From: Xanthobacteraceae bacterium
GTDB lineage: Bacteria > Pseudomonadota > Alphaproteobacteria > Rhizobiales > Xanthobacteraceae
Reading direction: 5' to 3'
Assembly: GCA_020441545.1 (NCBI GenBank)
Contig: JAGRLZ010000076.1
Coordinates: 1 to 34,789 of the forward strand
Length of the DNA stretch: 34,789 bases
Positions 16,904 through 25,288 of this stretch are shown here, piece after piece. Below the pieces are notes generated by a model that was not told the DNA's origin, did no database searches, and saw only the letters and a list, made by a program, of their open reading frames with translations. The position numbers and the translations under genes were made by a program. The stretch's first letter is position 1, and every line of letters starts with the position of its first letter.

Positions 16904-17446
16904 ATGCGTCGTCCCGACCTGTTTGCGATTGCGGCGATTTCCGGCCTGGCCCTGGCGGGCGCCATGGCGGCGGATGCCAGAAGCGAAACCAAGGCACCCC
17001 GGACCGCCAAGGCGATGATGAAGAACGCCGCGGGCGCCGATGTCGGCCGCGTCGACCTGATCTCGGTCAGCGACGGCGTGCTGCTGAAGGTGGCGCTCAA
17101 GGGCCTGCCGCCCGGCGGCCATGCGTTCCATATCCACGCGGTCGGCAAATGCGAGCCGCCGTTCGCCTCGGCCGGCGGGCATCTCAACCCGGAAGGCAAG
17201 AAGCACGGCCTGATGGCCGCGGGCGGGCCCCATGCCGGCGACATGCCGAACCTCGATGTGCCGGCCTCCGGCGAATTGAAGATCGAGGTGCTCAACACCG
17301 AGGTGTCGCTGGATGAGGGTGATGCGGACTCGCTGCTGAAGCCGGGCGGTACCGCGCTGGTGATCCATGCCGGGTCGGACGACTACAAGTCCGATCCCGC
17401 CGGCAATGCCGGCGCCCGCATCGCCTGCGGCGTCATCGTGCCGTAG
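16904..17446 (+). CDS. sodC: Periplasmic Cu/Zn superoxide dismutase
   Basis: Dismutates superoxide to oxygen and hydrogen peroxide in the periplasm. The 180-residue precursor has a signal peptide (about residues 1-26, 'MAADARS'). All metal ligands are visible: Cu by H76, H78 ('HAFHIHAVGKC'), the bridging H93 ('SAGGHLNP') and H155 ('ALVIHAGSDDY'); Zn by H93, H101, H110 and D113 ('GPHAGDMPNL'). C83 and C175 ('RIACGVIV') form the conserved disulfide. The start is supported by GGAGG upstream. Its stop is one base from the stop of the convergent MFS gene, with no room for a terminator between them. It follows the molybdoenzyme/b561 pair by 221 bp, another periplasmic redox function. Confidence 0.96.
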   Translation: MRRPDLFAIAAISGLALAGAMAADARSETKAPRTAKAMMKNAAGADVGRVDLISVSDGVLLKVALKGLPPGGHAFHIHAVGKCEPPFASAGGHLNPEGKKHGLMAAGGPHAGDMPNLDVPASGELKIEVLNTEVSLDEGDADSLLKPGGTALVIHAGSDDYKSDPAGNAGARIACGVIVP

Positions 17447-17447
17447 T

Positions 17448-18650
17448 TCAGGCGTCAGGGGTGGGTTGCGCGAGCGGCTTCTGGAAAGCGGATGCGAGTG
17501 CGCCGACGACCAGGAGCGCGGCGGAGACGGCGAGGCCCGAGGTGAGGCTGCCGGTGGCGTCGGTGATGAGGCCGGTGCCGATCGGGCCGAGGGTCTGGCC
17601 GATCCCGAAGGCGATGGTCATGGCGGCGATCGCCGCCGGCCATTGCGCGGCCGGATAGTTGAAACGCACGAAAGCGGTGGTCGCGGTCACCACGGCGAAA
17701 AAGGCGACGCCGAAGATCAGCGCCGACAGCGCCAGCATGGCGGGCGACTGGCTGAGCAGCGGCAATCCGGCGCCGGTCGCGTTGCAGGCCAGGATGAGCG
17801 CGGTGCTGACGCCGCTGTGCCCGCGGGCCAGCACGCCGCGCCACACCCAGGGCGAGGTGAAGGCGCTGAGGCCGATCAGGCACCAGAACGCGCTTTGTGC
17901 CGCCGCCCCGCCGCCGGCGTCGCGCACGAAGGCGATCATGAAGGTCATGTAGGCGATATAGCCGACGCCGAACAGGAAGTAGCCGGAGAGATAGATCAGC
18001 ACCGGCCGAATCGCGAACCTGCCGGGATTCGCGTCCGCGAGGGTGGACGGCATGTCCACCGGATTGGCCAGCAGGACCGCCATCATCACGGCGGAGATCG
18101 CGGCCATCGCCAGCCATACCGTCCACCACGATCCGGGCCCGAAGACCTGCAGCATGAAGGGCGCCAGCAGGCCCGAGGCGAAGATGCCGAAGCCGGGGCC
18201 GGCATAGAACAGGCTCAGGAGCAGGCTGGCGCGTGCGGGGTGGGACTGCGCTAGCCGCGCCGCCATCGCGCCGCCGGCGACGAAGGCCACCGCCGCGCCG
18301 ACGCCGATCAGCAGGCGCGCGAAGCTGAGGACCAGGAAATTGCCGGACAGGCCCGACAGGACCAGCGAGGCCATGCAGGCCAGCGTCCCGTCGCGCAGCA
18401 CCCGCGCCAGCCCGTAGCGGTTGCACAACCGCGAGGCGATCAGGGCACCGCCGAGATAGCCGGCGGCGTTGATCGTGTTCATGAAGCCCGCCGCCGCATA
18501 GGTCCAGCCCAGCGACTCGCGCATATCAGGCAGCACCAGCGAATAGGCGAAACGGCCGATCCCGAGCCCGATGGTGGGCGCCAGCGCCAGCGTGAGGATC
18601 AGGCGGGTGGCACTCGTTCCTTGCGATGTCGGGGATTTCGGGAAGGTCAC
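17448..18650 (-). CDS. YbfB/YjiJ-family MFS transporter
   Basis: Inner-membrane major facilitator protein of 400 residues with 12 predicted helices. The phrase '[23 protein letters not shown]' (quoted in part) at the N-terminus and 'GAALAFVAGG'-like helix 4 are typical of the YbfB/YjiJ group, whose substrates are unknown. '[15 protein letters not shown]' is the MFS loop 2-3 motif. I choose GTG 18650, since GGAG (18657-18660 on the complement) lies 6 nt upstream. A TTG at 18674 would add eight residues with no better ribosome-binding site. The gene is convergent with sodC (stop codons one base apart) and divergent from leuB. The opposite strand is also open for long stretches, but that is a GC-rich shadow. 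Confidence 0.9.
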   Translation of the reverse strand: MTFPKSPTSQGTSATRLILTLALAPTIGLGIGRFAYSLVLPDMRESLGWTYAAAGFMNTINAAGYLGGALIASRLCNRYGLARVLRDGTLACMASLVLSGLSGNFLVLSFARLLIGVGAAVAFVAGGAMAARLAQSHPARASLLLSLFYAGPGFGIFASGLLAPFMLQVFGPGSWWTVWLAMAAISAVMMAVLLANPVDMPSTLADANPGRFAIRPVLIYLSGYFLFGVGYIAYMTFMIAFVRDAGGGAAAQSAFWCLIGLSAFTSPWVWRGVLARGHSGVSTALILACNATGAGLPLLSQSPAMLALSALIFGVAFFAVVTATTAFVRFNYPAAQWPAAIAAMTIAFGIGQTLGPIGTGLITDATGSLTSGLAVSAALLVVGALASAFQKPLAQPTPDA

Positions 18651-18816
18651 GGGCAACTCCGGCGCTGCCTGCAATCTGCCAGCATTTTGGCCTGCTGCAC
18701 AGGCGACGAATGTTCAACGGTGGTCTGCCGGGCGAGCGGCTTGCCAAGCGCGCGATGGGGCTTTAGCAAGCCTTTCGAATTCGGCGGTACTCCAATTTCG
18801 ATCGGACAAGGCGACC

Positions 18817-19929
18817 ATGGCGACACATAAACTGCTCCTTCTTCCCGGCGACGGCATCGGCCCCGAGGTGATCGCGGAGGTGAAACGCCTGATCGACTGG
18901 CTCAATGCCCAGGGCATCGCGTCCTTCGAGACCGAGGAAGGGCTGGTGGGCGGCGCCTCCTACGATGCCGACAAGGTCAGCGTCACCGACGCCACCATGG
19001 CCAAGGCGCAGGCCGCCGACGCCGTGCTGTTCGGCGCGGTCGGCGGGCCGAAATGGGACGCGGTGCCCTACGAGGTGCGGCCCGAAGCGGGATTGCTGCG
19101 GTTGCGCAAGGATCTGGCGCTGTTCGCCAATCTGCGTCCGGCGATCTGCTATCCGGCGCTGGCGCAGTCGTCGAGCCTCAAGCCCGAGGTGGTCGAGGGG
19201 CTCGACATCATGATCGTGCGCGAACTCACCGGCGGCGTCTATTTCGGCGAGCCGAAGACCATCACCGATCTCGGCAACGGCCAGAAGCGCGCCGTCGACA
19301 CCCAGGTCTACGATACCTACGAGATCGAGCGCATCGCGCGGGTCGCCTTCGACCTGGCGCGCAAGCGCCGCAACAAGCTGACCTCGATGGAAAAGCGCAA
19401 CGTCATGAAGAGCGGCGTGCTCTGGAACGAGGTGGTGACCCAGGTTCATCAGCGCGAATACAAGGACGTCACGCTGGAGCACCAACTCGCCGATTCCGGC
19501 GGCATGCAGCTCGTGCGCTGGCCCAAGCAGTTCGACGTCATCGTCACCGACAACCTGTTCGGCGACATGCTGTCCGATATCGCGGCGATGCTGACCGGCT
19601 CGCTCGGCATGCTGCCGTCGGCCTCGCTCGGCGAAACCGACGCCAGGAGCGGCAGGCGCAAGGCGCTCTATGAGCCGGTGCATGGGTCGGCGCCGGATAT
19701 CGCAGGCGAAGGCAAGGCCAATCCGATCGCCATGCTGACGTCGTTCGGCATGGCGCTGCGCTATTCCTTCGACATGGGCGATCTCGCCGACAAGCTGGAC
19801 CAGGCGATCGCCGCGGTGCTGGCCAGGGGGCTGCGCACCGCCGACCTTGCGGGCGATGGCGCCACAATCGTCTCCACCGCCGGCATGGGCGAGGCGATCC
19901 TCAAGGAGGTCCAGGCGCTGCACGGCTGA
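18817..19929 (+). CDS. leuB: 3-isopropylmalate dehydrogenase
   Basis: NAD-dependent oxidative decarboxylation of (2R,3S)-3-isopropylmalate in leucine synthesis; cytoplasmic. The 370-residue protein begins '[18 protein letters not shown]', the canonical opening. Substrate-binding blocks '[15 protein letters not shown]', '[14 protein letters not shown]' and '[13 protein letters not shown]' are present, as are the metal-binding aspartates in '[13 protein letters not shown]' and the NAD-specific '[18 protein letters not shown]'. Start at ATG 18817; the longer open frame upstream reaches into the divergent MFS gene and is not used. It is separate from leuC and leuD, which lie 5-9 kb away on the opposite strand. 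A strong terminator follows. Confidence 0.98.
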   Translation: MATHKLLLLPGDGIGPEVIAEVKRLIDWLNAQGIASFETEEGLVGGASYDADKVSVTDATMAKAQAADAVLFGAVGGPKWDAVPYEVRPEAGLLRLRKDLALFANLRPAICYPALAQSSSLKPEVVEGLDIMIVRELTGGVYFGEPKTITDLGNGQKRAVDTQVYDTYEIERIARVAFDLARKRRNKLTSMEKRNVMKSGVLWNEVVTQVHQREYKDVTLEHQLADSGGMQLVRWPKQFDVIVTDNLFGDMLSDIAAMLTGSLGMLPSASLGETDARSGRRKALYEPVHGSAPDIAGEGKANPIAMLTSFGMALRYSFDMGDLADKLDQAIAAVLARGLRTADLAGDGATIVSTAGMGEAILKEVQALHG

Positions 19930-20011
19930 GGCGGGCGGGCTTTTCAGGCGCCAAGCCATTGCCGACCTGTGGATTTGGTCGGCGGCGGACATGAAAGCCG
20001 ACCCGTCACAA

Positions 20012-20038
20012 AAAATGCCCCGCGTTGCGGGGCATTTT
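20012..20038. terminator. Bidirectional terminator between leuB and a small secreted protein gene
   Basis: Perfect 12-bp stem AAAATGCCCCGC (20012-20023) / GCGGGGCATTTT (20027-20038) with a GTT loop, A-run and T-run on both sides, between two convergent genes. Confidence 0.92.
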
Positions 20039-20074
20039 GCTTCCGAGGACGATTTCGCCTGCGCGAACCGCCGC

Positions 20075-20446
20075 TCAGTACAGCGGGAACTGCTCCGGGA
20101 AGCCGCCGAGGTCCGACGACGGGCTGAGCGGCTGGCGTGCCAGCGGCCGGTTCATGTTCTGGTTGCCGAAGGATTGTCCCGGCGGGATCGCGTAGTCGAG
20201 GAACTTGCGCTCGCCCGGCAGCACTTCGGTGCCGGCGTCGAGCCACGAGCGCTTGGTGACATAGATGCGGGTCCGCGGCCCGGCCCGATACGACACATTG
20301 GGGCCGCGCTGGGTGTATCCGTGCTTGCGCTTGGCGGCATCGGCGTGGGTCGCGCCGACGCCGACGGCCAGCGCGGCGACGGCCGCCAGCAGGGCCGCGC
20401 GGCGAACGGCGGCGAAATTCAGGGCGGCACGCGGATTCCGGATCAT
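20075..20446 (-). CDS. Small secreted protein of unknown function
   Basis: A 123-residue protein that I do not recognise by name. Residues 1-38 are a signal peptide (basic start 'MIRNPR', hydrophobic 'AALLAAVAALAVGVGA', likely cleavage after 'ADA'). The mature part (about 85 residues) is basic at first ('KRKHGYTQRGPNVSYRAGPRTR') and then contains 'YVTKRSWLDAGTEVLPGERKFLDYAIPPG', quoted in part, and an Asn/Pro/Leu-rich tail ending 'GGFPEQFPLY'. It has no cysteines, so it is not a lipoprotein or disulfide protein. The aromatic and Arg-rich composition suggests a periplasmic or envelope-associated protein. It is convergent with leuB, separated by a terminator, and divergent from asd. From memory, similar short proteins are common in Bradyrhizobium genomes. 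Confidence 0.8.
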   Translation of the reverse strand: MIRNPRAALNFAAVRRAALLAAVAALAVGVGATHADAAKRKHGYTQRGPNVSYRAGPRTRIYVTKRSWLDAGTEVLPGERKFLDYAIPPGQSFGNQNMNRPLARQPLSPSSDLGGFPEQFPLY

Positions 20447-20795
20447 CAGGTCCTCATTGAGAGCAAGGCATTGGGAGAGCAGGACATTGGCAGATTCCCG
20501 GACAGTTTAGCGGCCGGTGCGCCAGGCCCACAAGGTCATTCGGGTCACACATCGAGAGAATAATGCCCGGCGGCTCAGAATGTTGCATGGGCCACGGATC
20601 ATCCGGCGCGGAATGCTCCCGCGCGGTTGGCGCAACGCGAAATTGCCGGCATGGACGGTGGCGATCGGCCGGTCGAGGCCCCAAATAGCCCGAGAATGCC
20701 GGCCTGACGTTGAATTGCGGGCTTTTCTCGCTTAGAAGCGGCAGCGTCGGCCCGATCCGGGATCGCGGATGGCCCGGCTATTCTTCGGAGAGTGA
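20447..20795. other. Divergent intergenic region upstream of asd, no gene recognised
   Basis: This 349-bp region lies between the starts of the small secreted protein gene (-) and asd (+). I see no palindromic repeat, tRNA or convincing small gene. It should contain both promoters. The asd ribosome-binding site GGAG is at 20787-20790. Confidence 0.4.
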
Positions 20796-21833
20796 ATGAT
20801 GGGTTACAAGGTTGCGGTAGCCGGGGCGACCGGCAATGTCGGACGGGAAATGCTCAACATCCTGGATGAGCGCAAATTTCCGGCTGACGAGGTGGTGGCG
20901 CTGGCCTCCCGGCGCAGCGTCGGCACGGATGTGTCCTATGGCGACCGCACCCTGAAAGTCAAAGCGCTGGAGAATTACGACTTCAGCGATGTCGACATCT
21001 GCCTGATGTCGGCCGGCGGCGAAGTGTCCAAGGAATGGTCGCCGAAGATCGGCGCGCAGGGCGCGGTGGTGATCGACAACTCGTCGGCCTGGCGCTACGA
21101 CGCCGACGTGCCGCTGATCGTGCCCGAGGTCAATGCCGACGCTGTCAGCGGCTACACCAGGAAGAACATCATCGCCAACCCGAACTGCTCGACCGCGCAG
21201 CTCGTCGTGGCGCTGAAGCCGCTGCACGATGCGGCGATCATCAAGCGCGTCGTGGTCTCGACCTATCAGTCGGTGTCGGGCGCCGGCAAGGACGGCATGG
21301 ACGAGCTGTTCGCGCAGACCAAGGCGGTCTACACCGCGAGCGATCTCGTCACCAGCAAATTCCCCAAGCGCATCGCGTTCAACGTGATCCCGCACATCGA
21401 TGTCTTCATGGAGGACGGCTACACCAAGGAAGAGTGGAAGATGGTGGCCGAGACCAAGAAGATCCTCGATCCGAAGATCAGGCTGACCGCGACCTGCGTG
21501 CGCGTGCCGGTGTTCATCGGCCATTCGGAGGCGGTCAACATCGAGTTCGAGAAGCCGATCAGCGTCGACGAGGCGCGCGAGGTGCTGCGCAAGGCGCCGG
21601 GCTGCCTGGTGATCGACAAGCGCGAGCCGGGCGGCTACGTCACGCCGTATGAATCGGCCGGCGAGGACGCCACCTACATCAGCCGCATCCGCGAGGACGC
21701 GACGGTGGAGAACGGTTTGGCGCTGTGGTGCGTGTCGGACAACCTGCGCAAGGGCGCTGCGCTGAACGCGATCCAGATCGCCGAATGCCTCATCAACCGC
21801 AAGCTGCTGCAGCCGAAGCAGAAGGCGGCGTAA
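20796..21833 (+). CDS. asd: Aspartate-semialdehyde dehydrogenase
   Basis: Converts L-4-aspartyl phosphate to aspartate semialdehyde with NADPH, feeding lysine, diaminopimelate, methionine and threonine synthesis; cytoplasmic. The 345-residue protein opens with the nucleotide loop 'GATGNVG' (residues 10-16). The catalytic cysteine is C131 in 'IIANPNCSTAQLVVALKPLH', the family signature. 'STYQSVSGAGKDGMDELF' and 'TCVRVPVFIGHSEAVNIEFE' carry the substrate-binding and catalytic His region. Two adjacent ATGs exist (20796 and 20799); GGAG five nt before 20796 supports the first. A near-perfect terminator hairpin follows the gene. It is monocistronic and not joined to lysC or leuB. Confidence 0.98.
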   Translation: MMGYKVAVAGATGNVGREMLNILDERKFPADEVVALASRRSVGTDVSYGDRTLKVKALENYDFSDVDICLMSAGGEVSKEWSPKIGAQGAVVIDNSSAWRYDADVPLIVPEVNADAVSGYTRKNIIANPNCSTAQLVVALKPLHDAAIIKRVVVSTYQSVSGAGKDGMDELFAQTKAVYTASDLVTSKFPKRIAFNVIPHIDVFMEDGYTKEEWKMVAETKKILDPKIRLTATCVRVPVFIGHSEAVNIEFEKPISVDEAREVLRKAPGCLVIDKREPGGYVTPYESAGEDATYISRIREDATVENGLALWCVSDNLRKGAALNAIQIAECLINRKLLQPKQKAA

Positions 21834-21861
21834 GGTAAAACGTATTCGCGATCACGAATGC

Positions 21862-21889
21862 AAAACGGGCGGCGCAAGCCGCCCGTTTT
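21862..21889. terminator. Bidirectional terminator after asd
   Basis: Perfect 12-bp stem AAAACGGGCGGC (21862-21873) / GCCGCCCGTTTT (21878-21889), loop GCAA, flanked by A and T runs. It lies between convergent asd and the carbonic anhydrase gene. Confidence 0.93.
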
Positions 21890-21994
21890 CGTTTGATGGA
21901 ATGGTTTGCGGACGATGACGCCTCGTTTTCGGTCACGCGCCCCAGTCATGCGTTCGGTCACGCGCTTCTGGCACGCGCCAACGCGCAACACGCG

Positions 21995-22645
21995 CTAAAC
22001 CGCCACCGCTTCCTTCGGCGTCTTGAACTCGCCGCTGGCCTTGTCGAGGATGTAGAGGTCGCCTTTGGCGACGCCGAAATAGGCGCCGTGCAGCGCGAGC
22101 GTGCCGCGCTCGACCTTGGTGCGGATGCAGGGGAACGTCATCAGGTTCTGCAGGCTGCGCTTGATGACGCCGTGCTCGAGCCGGGTGATGAAACTCTCCT
22201 GGTCCTCGCCGGCGATCGGCTTCAGCCGGGAGGTATCCGGCTCGATGATCGACATCCAGCGGCCGATGAAATCGCCGGGCGACAGCGGCGCGCTGTCCTC
22301 GGTCAGCGCCTTGACGCCGCCGCACTGGGCATGGCCCATCACCACGATATGCTTCACCCGCAGCACCTGGACGGCGAACTCCAGCGCGGCGGAGACGCCA
22401 TGCGCTTCGCCGTCCGGCGCGTAGGGCGGCACCAGGTTGGCGACGTTGCGCACCACGAACAATTCGCCCGGCCCCGCGCCGAAGATCGTCTCGGGCGCGA
22501 CGCGCGAGTCGGAGCAGCCGATCAGCATGGTTTCGGGCGACTGGCCTTTTTCCGACAATTCGCGATAGCGCGACTGTTCGGTCGGCAGTCGGTGGGCGGC
22601 GAAATCGCGGTAGCCCGTAATCAGGCGCTTCGGGAAAGTCAGCAT
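21995..22645 (-). CDS. Beta-class carbonic anhydrase
   Basis: Zinc enzyme that interconverts CO2 and bicarbonate, supplying bicarbonate for carboxylation reactions; cytoplasmic. The 216-residue protein has the zinc ligands C44 and D46 in 'IGCSDSRV', then H105 and C108 in 'VMGHAQCGGV'; R48 pairs with D46 as in type I/II beta-enzymes. Other conserved blocks are 'ELFVVRNVANLVPPY' and 'HGVSAALEFAVQVL'. The C-terminal part ends 'ALHGAYFGVAKGDLYILD', also typical. The start at 22645 is preceded by a short divergent region of 158 bp shared with a CitE-like gene. Length and motifs are normal, and no defect is visible. Confidence 0.96.
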   Translation of the reverse strand: MLTFPKRLITGYRDFAAHRLPTEQSRYRELSEKGQSPETMLIGCSDSRVAPETIFGAGPGELFVVRNVANLVPPYAPDGEAHGVSAALEFAVQVLRVKHIVVMGHAQCGGVKALTEDSAPLSPGDFIGRWMSIIEPDTSRLKPIAGEDQESFITRLEHGVIKRSLQNLMTFPCIRTKVERGTLALHGAYFGVAKGDLYILDKASGEFKTPKEAVAV

Positions 22646-22803
22646 GGGCGTGGCCTAACGGTGAGTGATGCCACCATCAACCATAGCGCCCCGGCGGGAA
22701 CAAGGCTTTCTCTCGATCCTGCACGGTGTTAGGGCTTCGGGCCTGTCCCGAGGCCAACCAGCGGACCGCATTCAGACCGCGCGCATGATCGAGGAATTGC
22801 ACC

Positions 22804-23682
22804 ATGACCCGTCCCCGCCGCAGCTTGTTGTTCATGCCGGGTTCCAATCAGCGCGCCCTTGAAAAGGCCCGCACGCTGCCGGCCGATGGCCTGATCCTCG
22901 ACCTCGAGGACGCGGTGGCGCCGGACGCCAAGGAGACGGCGCGCGACCAGATCGCGCAGGCGGTGGCGGCGCGCGGCTTCGGCCGGCGCGAGGTGCTCAT
23001 TCGCATCAACAGCCTCGATTCCGCGTGGTGGGAGGACGATCTGGCAATGGCCGCCAGGGCCGCGCCCGACGGCGTCGTCGTGCCCAAAGTGTCGCGCGTC
23101 GCGGATCTCAAGCTGATCGCGGACCGCCTGAGTGCGGCCGGCGCCCCGCCGACGCTTCGGGTCTGGGCGATGATCGAGACCGCGCGCGCGATCCTCGATG
23201 CCGACACGCTCGCCGCGCAGGCGCATGAGCCCTCGATGCGGCTGGCCGGTTTCGTGTTCGGCCCCAACGACATCGCGCGCGAAACCCGCATCCGCATGGT
23301 GCCGGGCCGCGCCACCATGCTGCCGATCATCACCCATTGCGTGCTCGCCGCGCACGCCCACGGCATCGAGATGCTGGATGGGCCCTACGGCGACATCGGC
23401 AACATGGAGGGCCTGCGCGAGGAATGCGGGCAAAGCCTCGACCTCGGATTCGACGGCAAGACGCTGATCCATCCGAGCCACCTGGCGATCTGCAATGCCG
23501 CCTTCACGCCGCCGGAAGCGGATGTTGCGCAGGCGCGGAAAATCGTTGCCGCGTTCGAATTGCCGGAGAACACATCGCGCGGCGCCATCCAGCTCGATGG
23601 CCGCATGGTCGAGCGGCTTCATGCCGAGATCGCCAGGCGCACGATCGCGGTCGCGGACGCGATCGCGGCGATGGAGCAATAA
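22804..23682 (+). CDS. HpcH/HpaI aldolase / citrate-lyase beta-like (CitE-like) protein
   Basis: TIM-barrel CoA-ester lyase or thioesterase of 292 residues in the CitE-like group. The family opening 'PRRSLLFMPGSNQRALEKA' and the Mg/active-site motif 'LILDLEDAVAP' are present, followed by 'VLIRINSLDS' (catalytic Arg), 'VWAMIETARAI' (Mg-binding Glu), 'FGPNDIAR' and 'GFDGKTLIHPSHL'. Members of this group cleave citramalyl-CoA, malyl-CoA or beta-methylmalyl-CoA, or hydrolyse malyl-CoA. No citrate lyase alpha or gamma gene is adjacent, so it is a stand-alone enzyme and not part of citrate lyase. Acyl-CoA metabolic neighbours in the window (matB, acyl-CoA ligase, crotonase) are compatible but distant. 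It is divergent from the carbonic anhydrase gene. Confidence 0.93.
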   Translation: MTRPRRSLLFMPGSNQRALEKARTLPADGLILDLEDAVAPDAKETARDQIAQAVAARGFGRREVLIRINSLDSAWWEDDLAMAARAAPDGVVVPKVSRVADLKLIADRLSAAGAPPTLRVWAMIETARAILDADTLAAQAHEPSMRLAGFVFGPNDIARETRIRMVPGRATMLPIITHCVLAAHAHGIEMLDGPYGDIGNMEGLREECGQSLDLGFDGKTLIHPSHLAICNAAFTPPEADVAQARKIVAAFELPENTSRGAIQLDGRMVERLHAEIARRTIAVADAIAAMEQ

Positions 23683-23701
23683 CGTCAGCCCCACGCAAAA
23701 A

Positions 23702-23732
23702 CGTCATGGCCGCGACGAATGCGGGCATGACG
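23702..23732. repeat. Palindromic intergenic repeat after the CitE-like gene
   Basis: Arms CGTCATGGCCGC (23702-23713) and GCGGGCATGACG (23721-23732) pair at 11 of 12 positions around a 7-nt loop. It is related in wording to the repeat at 1693-1727. A short AATGACG/CGTCATT pair follows at 23740-23755. Confidence 0.6.
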
Positions 23733-23759
23733 AAGGAAGAATGACGGTCGTCATTCGCA

Positions 23760-23798
23760 AAACGAAAATGCCCGGAGAGGTTCCGGGCATTTTCGTTT
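23760..23798. terminator. Strong terminator after the CitE-like gene
   Basis: A 17-bp perfect stem (23760-23776 with 23782-23798), core ATGCCCGGA / TCCGGGCAT, loop GAGGT, with AAAACGAAA on the left and TTTCGTTT on the right. It is symmetrical enough to work from both directions, serving the CitE-like gene and convergent leuD. Confidence 0.9.
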
Positions 23799-23823
23799 CA
23801 GCGATGAGCGCGCGCGACGATAG

Positions 23824-23922
23824 CGTTTTCGAGCGAAGTGGGTATCGGTTCGCGTAAAGAAAACGTGTCAGAACAGGAATATAGAGCCCCGTTCCGATTC
23901 TATCGGAACGGAAATGGCTCTA
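23824..23922 (-). repeat. Dispersed two-module palindromic repeat, copy 3 (inverted)
   Basis: Inverted relative to copies 1 and 2. Module B comes first here (GCGTTTTCGAGCGAAGTGGG...TTCGCGTAAAGAAAACG), then module A around GTTCCGATTCTATCGGAAC (23882-23922). The element lies just downstream of the leuD stop (23949), between leuD and the terminator of the CitE-like gene. Confidence 0.85.
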
Positions 23923-23948
23923 GAACCAAATGCTTCAAAGCCAGGGGA

Positions 23949-24554
23949 TCACAGCCACGGCTGCGCTTCCGCGGCCTTCTTCTCATAGGCCGCGATCGAG
24001 GATTTCTTCTCCATCGTCAGCCCGATGTCGTCGAGGCCGTTCATCAGGCAGTGCTTGCGGAACGGATCGATCTCGAACTTGACCGTGCCGCCGTCGGGGC
24101 CGCGGATTTCCTGACTGGCGAGATCGATCGTCAGCGTGGCATTGGAGCCGCGCTCGGCATCGTCGAACAGCTTGTCGAGATCGGCCTGCGACACCCGGAT
24201 CGGCAGGATGCCGTTCTTGAAGCAATTGTTGTAGAAGATGTCGCCGAACGAGGTCGAGATCACGCAGCGGATACCGAAATCGAGCAGCGCCCACGGCGCG
24301 TGCTCGCGGCTCGAGCCACAGCCGAAATTGTCGCCGGCGACGAGAACTTTGGCGTTGCGGTAGGCCGGCTTGTTGAGCACGAAATCCGGGTTCTCGCTGC
24401 CGTCGTCGTTGTAGCGCTGTTCCGAGAACAGGCCCTTGCCGAGGCCGGTGCGCTTGATGGTCTTCAGGTACTGCTTCGGAATGATCATGTCGGTATCGAC
24501 ATTGATGATCTTCAGCGGCGCCGCGACGCCTTCCAGCGTGGTGAACTTGTCCAT
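23949..24554 (-). CDS. leuD: 3-isopropylmalate dehydratase small subunit
   Basis: Small (swivel-domain) subunit of isopropylmalate isomerase, working with LeuC to convert 2- to 3-isopropylmalate; cytoplasmic. The 201-residue length equals the E. coli type. Family blocks '[16 protein letters not shown]', '[21 protein letters not shown]' (quoted in full, substrate-binding loop) and '[18 protein letters not shown]' are intact. It is 2.6 kb from leuC with unrelated genes between, so the two subunits are made from separate transcripts. Start at ATG 24554; a longer frame upstream has no supporting motif. A dispersed repeat lies just downstream. Confidence 0.98.
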   Translation of the reverse strand: MDKFTTLEGVAAPLKIINVDTDMIIPKQYLKTIKRTGLGKGLFSEQRYNDDGSENPDFVLNKPAYRNAKVLVAGDNFGCGSSREHAPWALLDFGIRCVISTSFGDIFYNNCFKNGILPIRVSQADLDKLFDDAERGSNATLTIDLASQEIRGPDGGTVKFEIDPFRKHCLMNGLDDIGLTMEKKSSIAAYEKKAAEAQPWL

Positions 24555-24716
24555 GGAAATCCCGGCTGCAAATCCCGATTGTCCGCGAGCGGCCCTCCGC
24601 CCGCGAGGTCGCCGTTTCTAGCGCGAATTCGCCCGGCAAACCAAGGCCAAAAGCGCAGAGCTTGCCTGCATTAAGAGGCTTGCCTGCGTGGGGGCCCGGT
24701 CGCGTCGGGGTGCCGC

Positions 24717-25118
24717 TCAGTCCGGCGCGGCCGCCTCGATCGCGGCCATATCGGCATCGGACAGCCCGAAATGATGGCCGATCTCGTGGACCAGCACGTG
24801 CCGCACGATCCGGCCCAGGGGCTCGTCGTGCTCGGCCCAGTAATCCAGGATCGGCCGGCGATAGAGCCAGATCATGTTGGGCAGGCGGGGGATGTCGCCG
24901 TGGCTCTGCTGCGGCAGGCCGATGCCCTGGAACAGCCCGAGCACGTCGAATTCGCTGTCGGCCCCGAGTTCGTCCAGCACCTCGTCGGTGGCGAACTCGT
25001 CGACCCGGACGATGACACCGGCGCAGAGGTCGCGGAATTCCGCCGGCAGCGCCGCCAGCGCGTCATGCGCCATCGCCTCCATTTCGGCGAGCGTCGGGGA
25101 TCTGGCGGAGGTCCACAT
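24717..25118 (-). CDS. Small HExxH zincin-like metallopeptidase-family protein
   Basis: A 133-residue cytoplasmic protein of the small zincin family (DUF1025/PF06262 type, from memory). The C-terminal motif 'HVLVHEIGHHFGLSDADM' contains HExxHHFGLSD, with the zinc histidines and Asp as the likely third ligand. Upstream blocks 'LGLFQGIGLPQQSHGDIPRLP' (quoted in part) and 'NMIWLYRRPILDYW' are typical of the family. No signal peptide is present. Function is unknown; peptidase activity has not been established for most members. I choose ATG 25118 ('MWTSARSPT'); an in-frame ATG at 25148 would add ten residues encoded inside a palindromic repeat and is unlikely. No clear Shine-Dalgarno precedes 25118, and a 73-bp palindrome begins 5 bp upstream, so its stem could affect translation. 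Confidence 0.88.
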   Translation of the reverse strand: MWTSARSPTLAEMEAMAHDALAALPAEFRDLCAGVIVRVDEFATDEVLDELGADSEFDVLGLFQGIGLPQQSHGDIPRLPNMIWLYRRPILDYWAEHDEPLGRIVRHVLVHEIGHHFGLSDADMAAIEAAAPD

Positions 25119-25122
25119 GGCT

Positions 25123-25195
25123 AGTGGTCCGATTCCAAACATTTGCATCCCGTTGCCGCAGGCATCTTCGCAAATGTTGGAATCAAGGGACCACT
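25123..25195. repeat. Palindromic unit 1 of a three-unit array
   Basis: 73-bp imperfect palindrome. The arm AGTGGTCCGATTCCAAACAT... (25123-25146) pairs with 25170-25195 (ending GGGACCACT) apart from a 2-nt insertion in one arm and one mismatch. Confidence 0.85.
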
Positions 25196-25213
25196 CGCAA
25201 TTATAGGATACTC

Positions 25214-25286
25214 GTGGAGTTCTGGATTTGACATTCGCCTGTCGGGCAAGCGACCAAGTGGGTCGCGGATGTCAAATCCACTCCAC
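25214..25286. repeat. Palindromic unit 2 of a three-unit array
   Basis: 73-bp imperfect palindrome with arms 25214-25238 (GTGGAGTTCTGGATTTGACA...) and 25265-25286 (...TGTCAAATCCACTCCAC). The left arm has a 3-nt insertion. The sequence differs from unit 1 but the layout is the same. Confidence 0.85.
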
Positions 25287-25288
25287 TA

